In this document: one piece after another, positions 24,268-32,832 of the stretch
Layout: each line of letters starts with the position of its first letter
Numbering within the stretch: position 1 is the stretch's first letter
NCBI GenBank assembly: GCA_012729155.1
Contig: JAAYDS010000053.1
Location: forward strand, 1 to 46,511
DNA: 46,511 nucleotides
Reading direction: 5' to 3'
From: Chloroflexota bacterium
GTDB taxonomy: Bacteria; Chloroflexota; Anaerolineae; UBA1429
Made by a program: the position numbers and the translations under genes
The notes under the pieces: generated by a model
Told to the model about the DNA's origin: nothing
Database searches by the model: none
What the model saw: the letters and a program-made list of their open reading frames with translations, nothing else

Positions 24268-24765
24268 ATGGGCGCCTATCTGGCCATTCCCGCGGGCATC
24301 CTTGGGGCGGTGCTGCAGTCTGCGCTGATGCCGCATCTGCGCATCCTGGGCGGCACGCCAAACCTGGTGCTGGTGGTGCTGATTACCTGGGTACTGCTGG
24401 TGCGCACTCAAGATGGCATCGTGTTTGCCCTGTCTGCCGGTGTGGCCCTCGACACCATCTCGAGCGCGCCCTTTGGCCTGGCGATGGTGGCCCTCACCAT
24501 CGTGGCGCTGTTAGCCGGCCTCGTCGGGGCCAATCTGTTCCGCGCAGCATGGTATCTGCCCTATGTGTCGGTGACGGTGGGCACGCTGGTGTATGGTCTG
24601 TTGGGCATCATGGCGCTGCAAGCGGTGGGGCGGCTGGCGCCGGTTGGGCTCAGCATGCGCCATGCGGTATTGCCCGAGCTGGTGCCCAACCTGGTGCTGA
24701 TGGCGATTGTGTACGAACTCGCGCACGCCTTGGCGCGCTTTCGCCGCCGTGGCGAGATAGGCTGA
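24268..24765 (+). CDS. mreD: Rod-shape-determining protein MreD
   Basis: A 165-residue polytopic membrane protein with about five hydrophobic segments. Position between mreC and mrdA and the pattern LGGTPNLVLVVLITWVLLVRTQDG and ALDTISSAPFGLAMV, shared by MreD proteins, identify it. It connects MreC to the membrane elongation complex. It starts at ATG 24268, 3 bases after mreC, and stops one base before mrdA. Confidence 0.88.
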   Translation: MGAYLAIPAGILGAVLQSALMPHLRILGGTPNLVLVVLITWVLLVRTQDGIVFALSAGVALDTISSAPFGLAMVALTIVALLAGLVGANLFRAAWYLPYVSVTVGTLVYGLLGIMALQAVGRLAPVGLSMRHAVLPELVPNLVLMAIVYELAHALARFRRRGEIG

Positions 24766-24766
24766 T

Positions 24767-26752
24767 ATGGGCATCCCACGGCGGCGGTTCATCGCCTTTC
24801 AGATCGTGGCTTTTGTGTGCCTGGGGATGATCGTGGCGCGCCTGTGGCAGTTGCAGGTGGTGTCGTCGCAGACCTACCGCGCCTCGGCCGATGCCAACCG
24901 CTTTCGCCTGGTGTCGATTGACGCTCCCCGGGGCATCATCTATGATCGCGCCGGACGTATGCTGGTGCGCAACGTGCCCAGCTTTACCCTGAGCCTGGTG
25001 CCCGCTGGCCTGCCCGAAGATGAGGACGAGCGCCGCGCGATGATGGAGCGCCTGGCCGAGCTGCTGGATATGGGCCCCGAGGGCGCCGATGAGCTGGAGA
25101 CGCGCCTGGCTGCGCGTCTCGTCAACCAGTATGCGCCGGTGCGCGTGGCCGATGAGGTCTCGCGGCCTGCAGCGTTCATCATCGAAGAAGAGCACCTGAT
25201 GCTGCCTGGCGCGGTCATCGAGGCTGTGCCTGTGCGGCAGTATGTGGATGGCTCGCTGACGGCGCACGTGCTGGGCTATATGGGGCACATCCCCAACAAC
25301 CAGATCGAAGCCTATCGCCAACGCGGCTATAACCTGGGAGATCAGGTGGGGTTGGTGGGCCTCGAGTATACCCAAGAGGACCTGCTGGCTGGCGTCAAGG
25401 GCCAAAAGCATATCGAGGTGGACGCCTTTGAGCGCGAAGTGAGAGTGATCGCTTCGCAGCCGCCTGGGCCGGGCGACAATGTGGTGATCACCCTCGACCT
25501 GGACCTGCAGCAGGCTACCGAGAACGCCCTGCGTGACGGGATGGCGGCGGCCGGCTCGCGGGTGGGCGTGGCCATCGCCATGGATCCGCGCACGGGCGAG
25601 GTGCTCTCGTTTGTCTCGCTGCCGAACTTTGACAACAATCTGTTCTCGGGCGGCATCTCGCATGAGGACCTGGTACGGCTGAGCAGCGATCCGGCGTTGC
25701 CGCTGGTCAACCACGGCGTGAGCGGGCAATATCCGCCTGGCTCGGTGTTCAAGATTGTGCCGGCCACGGCTGCGCTGCAAGAGGGCGTGATCGATCGGCG
25801 CACGACCTTTCGCTGCGGGGGCATGCTCTGGCTGCCCAACAAGCTCTTTCCTAATGACCCTGCGCAAGCCACGCCGTTCTATTGCTGGCGCACCGCGGGC
25901 CACGGCAATCTCACGGTACAAGAGGCCATTACGCAGTCTTGTGACATCTTTTTCTATCTCGCCACGGGCGGCTTTGGCCAGTTCCAGGGGCTGGGCATCG
26001 AGCGGCTGGCTGAGTATGCTGGGGCCTATGGCTTTGGCGCCGCCACGGGCATCGAACTCTCGGGCGAGCTCTCGGGCCTGCTCCCCAGCGACAAGTGGAA
26101 GCGCCAGAACTATGGCGAGAGCTGGTTCACCGGCGATACCTACAATGCGTCCATCGGGCAGGGCTTTATCCTGGCCACGCCATTGCAGGTGCTCAACGCC
26201 ACGGCGGCCATTGCTAATGGGGGCACGCTCTACCGCCCACAGCTAGTTTATCAGGTGATCGACCCCGAAGGGCAGGTGTTGCACACATTGCAGCCCGAGC
26301 CGATCCGAGATATTCCGGTGGATGACGCTCATATTCAGCTGGTGAGGCAGGGCATGCGCGAGGCGGTGACGCGCGGCACCGCCTATATGATGCGCATCCC
26401 CGAAGTAGCCGTGGCCGGCAAGACTGGCTCGGCCGAGTATGCCGCTTTTGATGAAGAGGGTAATCTGTTGGTGGATGAGCATGGCTACCTGCCCACCCAT
26501 GCCTGGTTCACGGCCTTTGCGCCGTATGAAGACCCCGAGATCGCGCTGGTGGTCTTTCTCGAGGGCGGCGGTGAGGGCTCGCAGACAGCGGTGCCGGTGG
26601 CCTCGCGCATCTTGAGGCACTACTTTCAGCTTGACCAGCCGACGGCCGTCCCAACGCCAGAACCGGTGTCTCTGGGGGGCGCTGAGGTCGTCACCGAGGC
26701 AGAGCAAGCCGACCAGAGCGCGCCCGAAGCCGTTGTCGACACGCAGCAGTAG
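24767..26752 (+). CDS. mrdA: Penicillin-binding protein 2, elongation-specific transpeptidase
   Basis: A 661-residue class B penicillin-binding protein that cross-links peptidoglycan during elongation with RodA. One N-terminal membrane helix (about 8-27), a dimerisation/pedestal domain with VSIDAPRGIIYDRAGRML-type signature (about 45-65), then the transpeptidase domain: active-site serine in GSVFK (about residue 325), the second motif SCD (about 390) and GKTGSAEY (about 550). The acidic, proline-containing C-terminal tail (PTAVPTPEPV onward) resembles other Chloroflexota surface tails. Its ATG follows the mreD stop by one base. Confidence 0.93.
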   Translation: MGIPRRRFIAFQIVAFVCLGMIVARLWQLQVVSSQTYRASADANRFRLVSIDAPRGIIYDRAGRMLVRNVPSFTLSLVPAGLPEDEDERRAMMERLAELLDMGPEGADELETRLAARLVNQYAPVRVADEVSRPAAFIIEEEHLMLPGAVIEAVPVRQYVDGSLTAHVLGYMGHIPNNQIEAYRQRGYNLGDQVGLVGLEYTQEDLLAGVKGQKHIEVDAFEREVRVIASQPPGPGDNVVITLDLDLQQATENALRDGMAAAGSRVGVAIAMDPRTGEVLSFVSLPNFDNNLFSGGISHEDLVRLSSDPALPLVNHGVSGQYPPGSVFKIVPATAALQEGVIDRRTTFRCGGMLWLPNKLFPNDPAQATPFYCWRTAGHGNLTVQEAITQSCDIFFYLATGGFGQFQGLGIERLAEYAGAYGFGAATGIELSGELSGLLPSDKWKRQNYGESWFTGDTYNASIGQGFILATPLQVLNATAAIANGGTLYRPQLVYQVIDPEGQVLHTLQPEPIRDIPVDDAHIQLVRQGMREAVTRGTAYMMRIPEVAVAGKTGSAEYAAFDEEGNLLVDEHGYLPTHAWFTAFAPYEDPEIALVVFLEGGGEGSQTAVPVASRILRHYFQLDQPTAVPTPEPVSLGGAEVVTEAEQADQSAPEAVVDTQQ

Positions 26753-26764
26753 AGAGCAACGCCA

Positions 26765-27490
26765 ATGGACAAAGCAATTCAGATCAAGGGCACACGCGAG
26801 GGGCTGACCATCACGCTGGGTGCCAGCAGCATGCCCGATGTGCTCCAGGACCTGGGCCACCAACTGCGCACGCAAGGAGCCTTTTTCAGGGGCGGTGCTG
26901 TTGCCCTGCAGGCTACCACGCGGGCGCTGACGCGCGACGAGATCGTTGCAGTGCGCGATCTGCTGGCCGACTATGATATGACGCTGCGCACCATCGTCAC
27001 CAGCAACGATGTGACGCGCCAGGCGGCGACGCAGCTCGATATCAAGGTGGTCGATGCCGAGCCTCAGCGCGCAGTGGCCCGTGCCGCCCCGCCACGCGAA
27101 GGGCGCGAGCCCACTGGCCCCAGCACGGGCGATGGCATGCGGGGCATGCTCGTCAAGCGGGTGGTGCGTTCGGGGCAGACGGTGCGCCATGCCGGGCATG
27201 TGGTGGTCATTGGCGATGTGAACGTTGGCGGTGAGATTCTGGCCGGCGGCGACATCGTGGTGTGGGGTCGCCTGCGCGGCCTGGCCCATGCCGGCTGTTA
27301 CGGCGATGAGAAGGCGTTGGTGTGCGCCCTCGAACTGGCCCCTCAGCAGTTGCGCATTGCGCAACATGTGGCTCGCCCAGCTGAGGGGGGCAGGCGCGCC
27401 GGAGATGAGCCCGAGGTGGCACGGGTGGCCGATGGCGCCATTGTGGTCGAGCCGTGGGACCAGGCGCGCCGGCAGGGTGCACCGCGATGA
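26765..27490 (+). CDS. minC: Septum-site-determining protein MinC
   Basis: A 241-residue FtsZ-assembly inhibitor. The N-terminal domain (about 1-105) has IQIKGTREGLTITLG and the C-terminal beta-helix the MinC signature RSGQTVRHAGHVVVIGDVNVGGEILAGGDIVVWGRLRGLAHAG (about 138-180), which binds MinD. A basic, proline-containing linker separates them. The minD start overlaps its stop (ATGA). It follows mrdA by 12 bases, so division-site control is cotranscribed with elongation genes. Confidence 0.93.
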   Translation: MDKAIQIKGTREGLTITLGASSMPDVLQDLGHQLRTQGAFFRGGAVALQATTRALTRDEIVAVRDLLADYDMTLRTIVTSNDVTRQAATQLDIKVVDAEPQRAVARAAPPREGREPTGPSTGDGMRGMLVKRVVRSGQTVRHAGHVVVIGDVNVGGEILAGGDIVVWGRLRGLAHAGCYGDEKALVCALELAPQQLRIAQHVARPAEGGRRAGDEPEVARVADGAIVVEPWDQARRQGAPR

Positions 27491-28302
27491 GCGCACGCAT
27501 CATCACCATTACCTCGGGCAAAGGGGGCGTGGGCAAGACGACGACCGTGGCGAACCTGGGCGTCGCCCTCTCGCGCATGGGGCAACGCGTGGTGGTGATC
27601 GACTCGGATATCGGCCTGCGCAACCTGGATATGATCCTGGGCCTGCAGAACCGCATCATTTATGACATCGTCGATCTGGTCGAGGGTCGCTGCCGAGCGC
27701 GGCAGGCGCTGATCCGCGATCGCGTGGTGCCCGAGCTCTACCTGTTGCCCGCCGCCCAGAGCCGCGACAAGACCGCTGTGAGCCCTGCTGATATGGTGCG
27801 CATCTGCGAGCAATTGCGCAACGAGTGCGACTTTATTCTGGTCGATTCGCCGGCGGGCATCGAGCTGGGCTTTCGCAATGCCATCGCACCCTCCGACGAG
27901 TTCATTCTGGTGACCACGCCCGAGTATGCCGCACTGCAAGATGTCGATCGGGTGTTGGGCATCCTCGAGAGCGAAGGGCGCGATCAGACGCGGCTGATCA
28001 TCAACCGCATGCGGCCCGAGCTCTCGCGGCGTGGAGACTCGCTCACGGTAGACCAGGTGCTCGACGTGTTGGGCCTGGATCTCCTCGGCATTGTGCCCGA
28101 AAGCGAAGACGTTATCGCTGCGAACGTGCGAGGTGTGCCCATTGCTCACGCTGCCGAGACGCTGGCGGGGCAGGCCTACCAGAACATCGCACGGCGGCTG
28201 CTGGGCGAGCAGGTGGCGTTTATCCCTTTGCTCAAGGGCCGGCCAAAGTGGTGGCAGCGGTTGGGTTTGGGCCGCCGGTCGGCAGGCAATGATGGAGCCT
28301 AG
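27487..28302 (+). CDS. minD: Septum-site-determining ATPase MinD
   Basis: A 271-residue deviant-Walker ATPase that recruits MinC to the membrane. GKGGVGKTTT (11-20) is the deviant Walker A with its signature lysine; DSDIGLRNLD and LVDSPAGIE are switch motifs. The C-terminus has a basic amphipathic membrane-targeting helix (RPKWWQRLGLGRR). ATG 27487 overlaps the minC stop; the longer frame at 27454 runs inside minC. The next gene is rodA: minE, which usually follows minD, is absent here. Confidence 0.95.
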   Translation: MSARIITITSGKGGVGKTTTVANLGVALSRMGQRVVVIDSDIGLRNLDMILGLQNRIIYDIVDLVEGRCRARQALIRDRVVPELYLLPAAQSRDKTAVSPADMVRICEQLRNECDFILVDSPAGIELGFRNAIAPSDEFILVTTPEYAALQDVDRVLGILESEGRDQTRLIINRMRPELSRRGDSLTVDQVLDVLGLDLLGIVPESEDVIAANVRGVPIAHAAETLAGQAYQNIARRLLGEQVAFIPLLKGRPKWWQRLGLGRRSAGNDGA

Positions 28303-28306
28303 AGCC

Positions 28307-29443
28307 ATGTGGCGCACGTTTGATGCGCTCTCACTGCTGTTGACGCTGCTGCTGGTGGTCACCGGCTGCGTCATGATCTATTCGGCCTATGAGACCTCGA
28401 TGCCATCGGCTGGCCAGCTCGAGTGGGATAACACCGTGGTGCGCCAGGCCGTGTTCGCCGTCGGCGGGCTGGTCATCTATGCCCTGCTGGCGCTGGTGGA
28501 CTATGATATCTGGCTGAGGCTCTATCGCTGGATCTATGGCTTTGTGCTCTTGTTGCTGGCGAGCACGCTGCTGCTGGGGCAATCTCGCTTTGGCGCTCAG
28601 AGCTGGTTCGAATTCGCCCTGTTCGACGTACAGCCCAGCGAGCTGTGCAAGGTGCTGATGATTTTGGTGCTGGCGCGCGTGCTGGGGCGCAGCCAGGCAC
28701 GACTCGAGGGCCCGTTGCCATTGTTTGAGGCTTTGGCGATGGTGGCGCCACCGGTGGTCATGATCTATGTGCAGCCTGACTTTGGCCTGGCGGTGATTCT
28801 GCTGGCCACTGCCGCAGGGATGATCTTTTTGTCGGGCGTGCGTTGGCGGCATATGCTGCTGATCCTGATCGTGTTGGCGGCCATTGCGCCGGTGATCTGG
28901 TTCCAGCTCGAGGATTACATGCGGGGCCGCATCTTGCAGTTTCTCATGCCCAGCGCCCACGCCTCTGATGACAGCTACAATATCAACCAGGCGCTGATCT
29001 CGATCGGTTCAGGAGGCCTGTGGGGCAAGGGGCTTTTGCAGGGCACGCAGACACAGCTCTACTTTTTGCGCGTGCGCCACACCGACTTTATCTTTTCGGT
29101 GTTGGCCGAAGAGTTGGGCTTTGTGGGGGCCACTACGCTGATCGGCGTGTACGCGCTGTTGATCGCCAGCCTGGTGCGCACGGCACTGCAGGCGCGCGAT
29201 GCTGGCGGGCGGCTGATTGCAGGGGGCGTGGCCACCATGCTGCTGCTGCAGGCCTTTATCAACATCGGTATGAACGCCAACCTGCTGCCCGTGAGCGGCC
29301 TGCCGCTGCCGCTGGTGAGCTATGGCGGCAGCTCACTGATAACCACCCTGGCGGCGCTGGGCCTGGCCCAGAGTGTGGCGCTGCGCCGCGAGCGCCCCGA
29401 GCCGCTACTGCCTCGTTCATCCATACAGGGGAGATCGCTATGA
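28307..29443 (+). CDS. rodA: Rod-shape SEDS peptidoglycan polymerase RodA
   Basis: A 378-residue SEDS-family glycosyltransferase that polymerises peptidoglycan with PBP2. Family segments: FGAQSWFEFALFDVQPSELCKVLMI, QPDFGLAVILL, YNINQALISIGSGGLWGKGLLQGTQTQLYFLRVRHTDFIFSVLAEELGFVG and LPLPLVSYGGSSLI. About ten membrane helices. The start at 28307 (MWRTFDALSLLL) has GGAG 9 bases upstream; ATGs at 28289 and 28292 overlap minD and are alternatives. It ends ATGA-overlapping with gltX. Confidence 0.93.
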   Translation: MWRTFDALSLLLTLLLVVTGCVMIYSAYETSMPSAGQLEWDNTVVRQAVFAVGGLVIYALLALVDYDIWLRLYRWIYGFVLLLLASTLLLGQSRFGAQSWFEFALFDVQPSELCKVLMILVLARVLGRSQARLEGPLPLFEALAMVAPPVVMIYVQPDFGLAVILLATAAGMIFLSGVRWRHMLLILIVLAAIAPVIWFQLEDYMRGRILQFLMPSAHASDDSYNINQALISIGSGGLWGKGLLQGTQTQLYFLRVRHTDFIFSVLAEELGFVGATTLIGVYALLIASLVRTALQARDAGGRLIAGGVATMLLLQAFINIGMNANLLPVSGLPLPLVSYGGSSLITTLAALGLAQSVALRRERPEPLLPRSSIQGRSL

Positions 29444-30945
29444 CTTCTCAGACGGTGCGGGTGCGCTTTGCACCCAGCCCAACCGGCTACCTGCATCTGG
29501 GCGGCGCGCGCACGGCGCTCTACAACTATCTCTTTGCCCGCCATGAGGGCGGTCGCTTTGTGCTGCGCATCGAAGACACCGACCGCACACGCTACCATCC
29601 CGAGGCGCTGCCCGATCTGCTGATGGGCCTGCGCTGGCTGGGCCTCTGGTGGGACGAGGGCCCCGAGATCGGCGGCGAGTACGGGCCCTACTATCAGTCA
29701 GATCGTGTGCATCTCTACCGCGAATATGCCGAACAGCTGCTGCGCGAGGGCCGCGCCTACCGCTGCTATTGCAGCGCCGAACGCCTGGCCTCGCAGCGCG
29801 CCAGGCAACGCGAGGACGATGACCATGGCGGCGCCACCGGCACCCCCGGCTATGACCGCCACTGCCGCTATCTGACGGCCAAGCAGATAGCCGATTATGA
29901 GGCGCAGGGCATTCGCCCTGTCATCCGCCTGGCGGTGCCGCTGGAGGGTGTCACCGAGTTTGATGACCTGTTGCGCGGCCACATCGCCGTGCAGAACGAG
30001 CAGCTCGACGATCTGGTGCTGCTCAAGTCGGACGGCTTTCCCACCTACCACCTGGCAAACGTGGTCGACGACCACCTGATGGCCATCACCCACATCTTGC
30101 GCGGCGACGAATGGCTGGCCTCGGTGCCCAAGCACGTGCTGCTCTATCGCGCCTTTGGCTGGGAGATGCCCGTGCAGGTGCATCTACCCACCATCCTCGA
30201 CCCTTCGGGCAAGGGCAAGTTGAGCAAGCGCAAGAAAAAGACGGCCGACGGCAAAGAGCTGCTCACCTACATCCACGAGTTCAGGCAAAAGGGCTACCTA
30301 CCCGAGGCGATGGTCAACTTTTTGGCGCTGGTGGGCTGGTCGTACGACGCCGAGCACGAGTTCTTTGGGCGCGACGAACTGATCCGCGTGTTCGACCTCA
30401 CACGGGTGAGCAAGAGCCCGGGCGCCTTTTCCTACGACAAGCTCGACTATATGAATGCGGCCTACATCCGTGGTCTGGGCCAGAACGACCTGGCCGGGCG
30501 GCTGCTGCCCATCCTCAGAGAGAGCGGCCTCGACGCTGACATCGATTCGGTGCTGGCCTTTGTGCCGCACATCCAAGAGCGGATCAAGGTGCTGAGCGAA
30601 GCCAGCGAGTGGATCGATTTTGCCTATGTTGACGATCTTTCGTATGACGCGGGCGAGCTGCTGCAGAAGCGATTGACGCCTCAGCAGGCTGCTGTGGCGC
30701 TCGAGGCAGCGGCTGCGGCGCTGGAGGCGTTGCCCGAGTACAGTGAGACGGCCATCGAGGCGGCTCTGCGCGCGCAAGCCGAGGCGTCGGGGCTCAAAGC
30801 GCGCGAGTTCTTTGGGGCTGTGCGCGTGGCCGCGACGGGCAAGGCCGTGGCGCCGCCGCTGTTCGGCAGCCTGGCCATTCTGGGGCAGGCGCGCACCGTC
30901 AGGCGGCTCAAGGCAGCCATTGCGGCGCTAGCGGCGTTGGGCTGA
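29440..30945 (+). CDS. gltX: Glutamyl-tRNA synthetase
   Basis: A 501-residue class I synthetase charging tRNA-Glu (possibly tRNA-Gln also, if an amidotransferase is present). The HIGH motif is read as PSPTGYLHLGG (about 12-22) and the KMSKS motif as GKLSKRKKK (about 258-266). FPTYHLANVVDDHLMAITHILRGDEWL is the conserved catalytic stretch, followed by an alpha-helical anticodon-binding region. The ATG at 29440 overlaps the rodA stop, so a housekeeping gene is coupled to the cell-wall run. The longer frame from 29020 is inside rodA. Confidence 0.95.
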   Translation: MTSQTVRVRFAPSPTGYLHLGGARTALYNYLFARHEGGRFVLRIEDTDRTRYHPEALPDLLMGLRWLGLWWDEGPEIGGEYGPYYQSDRVHLYREYAEQLLREGRAYRCYCSAERLASQRARQREDDDHGGATGTPGYDRHCRYLTAKQIADYEAQGIRPVIRLAVPLEGVTEFDDLLRGHIAVQNEQLDDLVLLKSDGFPTYHLANVVDDHLMAITHILRGDEWLASVPKHVLLYRAFGWEMPVQVHLPTILDPSGKGKLSKRKKKTADGKELLTYIHEFRQKGYLPEAMVNFLALVGWSYDAEHEFFGRDELIRVFDLTRVSKSPGAFSYDKLDYMNAAYIRGLGQNDLAGRLLPILRESGLDADIDSVLAFVPHIQERIKVLSEASEWIDFAYVDDLSYDAGELLQKRLTPQQAAVALEAAAAALEALPEYSETAIEAALRAQAEASGLKAREFFGAVRVAATGKAVAPPLFGSLAILGQARTVRRLKAAIAALAALG

Positions 30946-30962
30946 GAGGAGCCAACCACCTG

Positions 30963-31820
30963 GTGACAGAGCTGACGCTGAGCGGCCACTATGCTGCGGC
31001 CAGCCGCCTGGCCGCAAGCCAGCGCCTGCGGCAGGCGCTGAGCAGATGCCAGCGCATCCTCAAGACCTACCCCAAGCATCTGCGCACCTATGGCGTGCTG
31101 GGTAGCATCTATCTGCAGGCAGGGCTGCACAGTGTGGCCGAGGACTTGTTCCAGCGTCTGCTCTCGGCCGATCCTGAGAACGCGCCGGCTTATGCCAGCC
31201 TGGGCGCCATCTACAATCAGCGGGGGCAGCTCGCTGAGGCCCTCTGGCAGCTAGAGCGCGCCTGGGAGCTGGCGCCAGCGCGTGAGGAGTATGCCCGTGA
31301 GGTTCGCGCCGATCTGCAGCGGCTCTATCGTCAGCGCGGCGACGCTCCCGGCCGCCTAAAACCCACGCGCGCTGCTTTGGCGCGCACCTACATGCGAGGC
31401 GGCCTGTATGATCACGCAGTTACCGAGCTCAGGACGCTGCTCGTCGAGCTGCCTGACCGCTATGATCTGCAGGTCATGCTGGCCGAAGCGCTCTGGCAAC
31501 AGGGGCTGCCTGACGAGGCGGCCAGGGTATGCCAGGGCCTGCTGGGGCAACTGCCCAATTGCCTCAAGGCGAACTTGATTCTGGGGCAGATCTGGCTCGA
31601 CGGTGACCGCGACGAAGAGGCGCGCGCCCTGTTACAGCGGGCACAGGCGCTCGATCCAGAGAACCTGGTGGCCCAGGAGCTCTTCGGCGGACGCTCGCCG
31701 TTGCCGCCAAGGGTGGTTCGCCTGCCCTTTGAAGAGGACGACGCTCCCCCCCTCGACCTGCCTTACCTGCAAGCCGACGAGCCCACAGAGCCAGCCGATG
31801 CACCGCAACAGGCGGTGTGA
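30963..31820 (+). CDS. Tetratricopeptide-repeat protein
   Basis: A 285-residue soluble protein of helical TPR-like repeats covering about 20-240: HLRTYGVLGSIYLQAGLHSVAEDLFQRLL, PAYASLGAIYNQRGQLAEALWQLERAW and KANLILGQIWLDGDRDEEARALLQ show the W/LG/Y/A/F/A/P spacing. No signal peptide, and an acidic C-terminal tail. Such repeats mediate protein-protein contacts; the partner is unknown. It starts at GTG 30963; the nearest ribosome-binding site (GAGGAG) lies about 11 bases upstream. It sits between gltX and ndk in the same direction. Confidence 0.8.
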   Translation: MTELTLSGHYAAASRLAASQRLRQALSRCQRILKTYPKHLRTYGVLGSIYLQAGLHSVAEDLFQRLLSADPENAPAYASLGAIYNQRGQLAEALWQLERAWELAPAREEYAREVRADLQRLYRQRGDAPGRLKPTRAALARTYMRGGLYDHAVTELRTLLVELPDRYDLQVMLAEALWQQGLPDEAARVCQGLLGQLPNCLKANLILGQIWLDGDRDEEARALLQRAQALDPENLVAQELFGGRSPLPPRVVRLPFEEDDAPPLDLPYLQADEPTEPADAPQQAV

Positions 31821-31843
31821 GCATCATCACAAGGAGCTGATCC

Positions 31844-32293
31844 ATGGAGCGGACACTGATCATCGTCAAGCCAGATGCCGTGCAGCGAGGCCTGATCGGC
31901 GAGATCGTCGCGCGGTTCGAGCGCCGCGGTCTCAAGATCGTGGGCCTCAAGATGCTGCAGATCGACGAGCCGTTGGCGCGCCGACACTATGCCGTGCACG
32001 AGGGCAAGCCCTTTTTCGATGGGCTGATCCGTTACATCACCTCGGCGCCGGTGGTGGTGATGGTGCTCGAGGGCAAACAGGCCATCGCTGTGGCGCGCAA
32101 CACTATGGGCTCTACCCGTCCTGCCGAGGCTGCGCCGGGCACCATCCGGGCTGACTTTGGCGTTGAGGTGGGGCGCAACCTGGTGCATGGCTCTGACGGC
32201 CCCGAGACGGCGGCCTATGAGATCGACCTCTACTTTAAGCCCGGCGAGCTGCTGACGTGGGATCGCAGCGCCGACCCCTGGATCATGGAGTAG
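31844..32293 (+). CDS. ndk: Nucleoside diphosphate kinase
   Basis: A 149-residue kinase that equilibrates nucleoside di- and triphosphates. Active-site histidine H115 in NLVHGSDG, the N-terminal ERTLIIVKPDAVQRG, and RNTMGSTRPAEAAPGTIR are all canonical. AAGGAG lies about 7 bases before the ATG. It is the last gene of the mreB run, followed by a strong hairpin. Confidence 0.97.
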   Translation: MERTLIIVKPDAVQRGLIGEIVARFERRGLKIVGLKMLQIDEPLARRHYAVHEGKPFFDGLIRYITSAPVVVMVLEGKQAIAVARNTMGSTRPAEAAPGTIRADFGVEVGRNLVHGSDGPETAAYEIDLYFKPGELLTWDRSADPWIME

Positions 32294-32303
32294 GTGCATA
32301 GAC

Positions 32304-32336
32304 CAAGGGGGCCGCTCATGGTGAGCGGCCCCCTTG
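32304..32336. terminator. Bidirectional terminator between ndk and rsfS
   Basis: A perfect 15-bp stem (CAAGGGGGCCGCTCA at 32304-32318 with its complement at 32322-32336) with a TGG loop, between convergent gene ends at 32293 and 32342. U-tracts are short. Confidence 0.75.
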
Positions 32337-32341
32337 TCGTC

Positions 32342-32689
32342 TCAGGCGATGCGCAACACTGTGCGCGCCTTGTTCCATAGCTCTTCGAGCTGATAGTGGG
32401 CGCGCTGCTCTTCAGAGAAGAGGTGCACCACCACGCTCCCATAGTCTAGCAACACCCAGCCACCCGCAGGGGTGCCCTCGATGCTGGCCGGTGCGATGCC
32501 GCACTCGCGCTTGGTCTGTTCGACCACCTCGTCGCTCAGTGCGCCGATCTGTCGCTCGCTGGTGCCGGTGGCGATGATAAAACAGTCGGTGATGAGGGTG
32601 ACTTCTTGCATGTCCAAAAGCAAGATGTCTGTGCCCATCTTGCTGGCCAACGTGTCGACAATATAGCGAGCGAGTTCCAGAGCTTCCAG
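32342..32689 (-). CDS. rsfS: Ribosome silencing factor RsfS, apparently starting at CTG
   Basis: RsfS binds ribosomal protein uL14 and blocks subunit joining. The family core is present: LLLDMQEVTLITDCFIIATGTSERQIGALSDEVVE, then GGWVLLDYGSVVVHLFSEEQRAHYQLEELW. The conserved N-terminal helix (LEALELARYIVDTLASKMGTDI) extends upstream of TTG 32650, the first ATG/GTG/TTG-type start, so the true start must be further up. The frame contains no ATG, GTG or TTG above that, but CTG 32689 lies 5 bases after a perfect AGGAGG. The predicted transcript begins near 32713. With CTG the protein has 115 residues, the family length. Confidence 0.9.
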   Translation of the reverse strand: MEALELARYIVDTLASKMGTDILLLDMQEVTLITDCFIIATGTSERQIGALSDEVVEQTKRECGIAPASIEGTPAGGWVLLDYGSVVVHLFSEEQRAHYQLEELWNKARTVLRIA

Positions 32690-32720
32690 TGTCGCCTCCT
32701 GCGTTCGTCTGTGTGACCAG

Positions 32721-32750
32721 AGTATATCACAGCGCGACGGCGTTGGTAAA
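32721..32750 (-). promoter_or_regulatory. rsfS: Promoter of rsfS
   Basis: TTTACC (32750-32745), 18 bases, TATACT (32726-32721) on the minus strand, with TGA before TATACT as an extended -10. The predicted transcript start leaves room only for the CTG at 32689. Confidence 0.5.
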
Positions 32751-32772
32751 CCCGCGCAGTCGCAGAGGGCTC

Positions 32773-32801
32773 TTGCAGGGCGGCTCGGCCGGGGCTAGAA
32801 T
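32773..32801 (+). promoter_or_regulatory. Promoter of the AbiEi-like gene
   Basis: TTGCAG (32773-32778), 17 bases, TAGAAT (32796-32801), 31 bases before the GTG at 32833. Confidence 0.6.
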
Positions 32802-32832
32802 CGCTGCACACGCCTGCGAGGAGGTCACAAGG

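Noticed and set aside
24650-25921. Minus-strand frame of 423 codons
   Set aside because: Antisense to mreD/mrdA; composition is a histidine/arginine/glutamine-rich shadow.
26765-28302. A minE gene overlapping minD or rodA
   Set aside because: No frame near the minD end encodes a MinE-like protein; minD directly abuts rodA.
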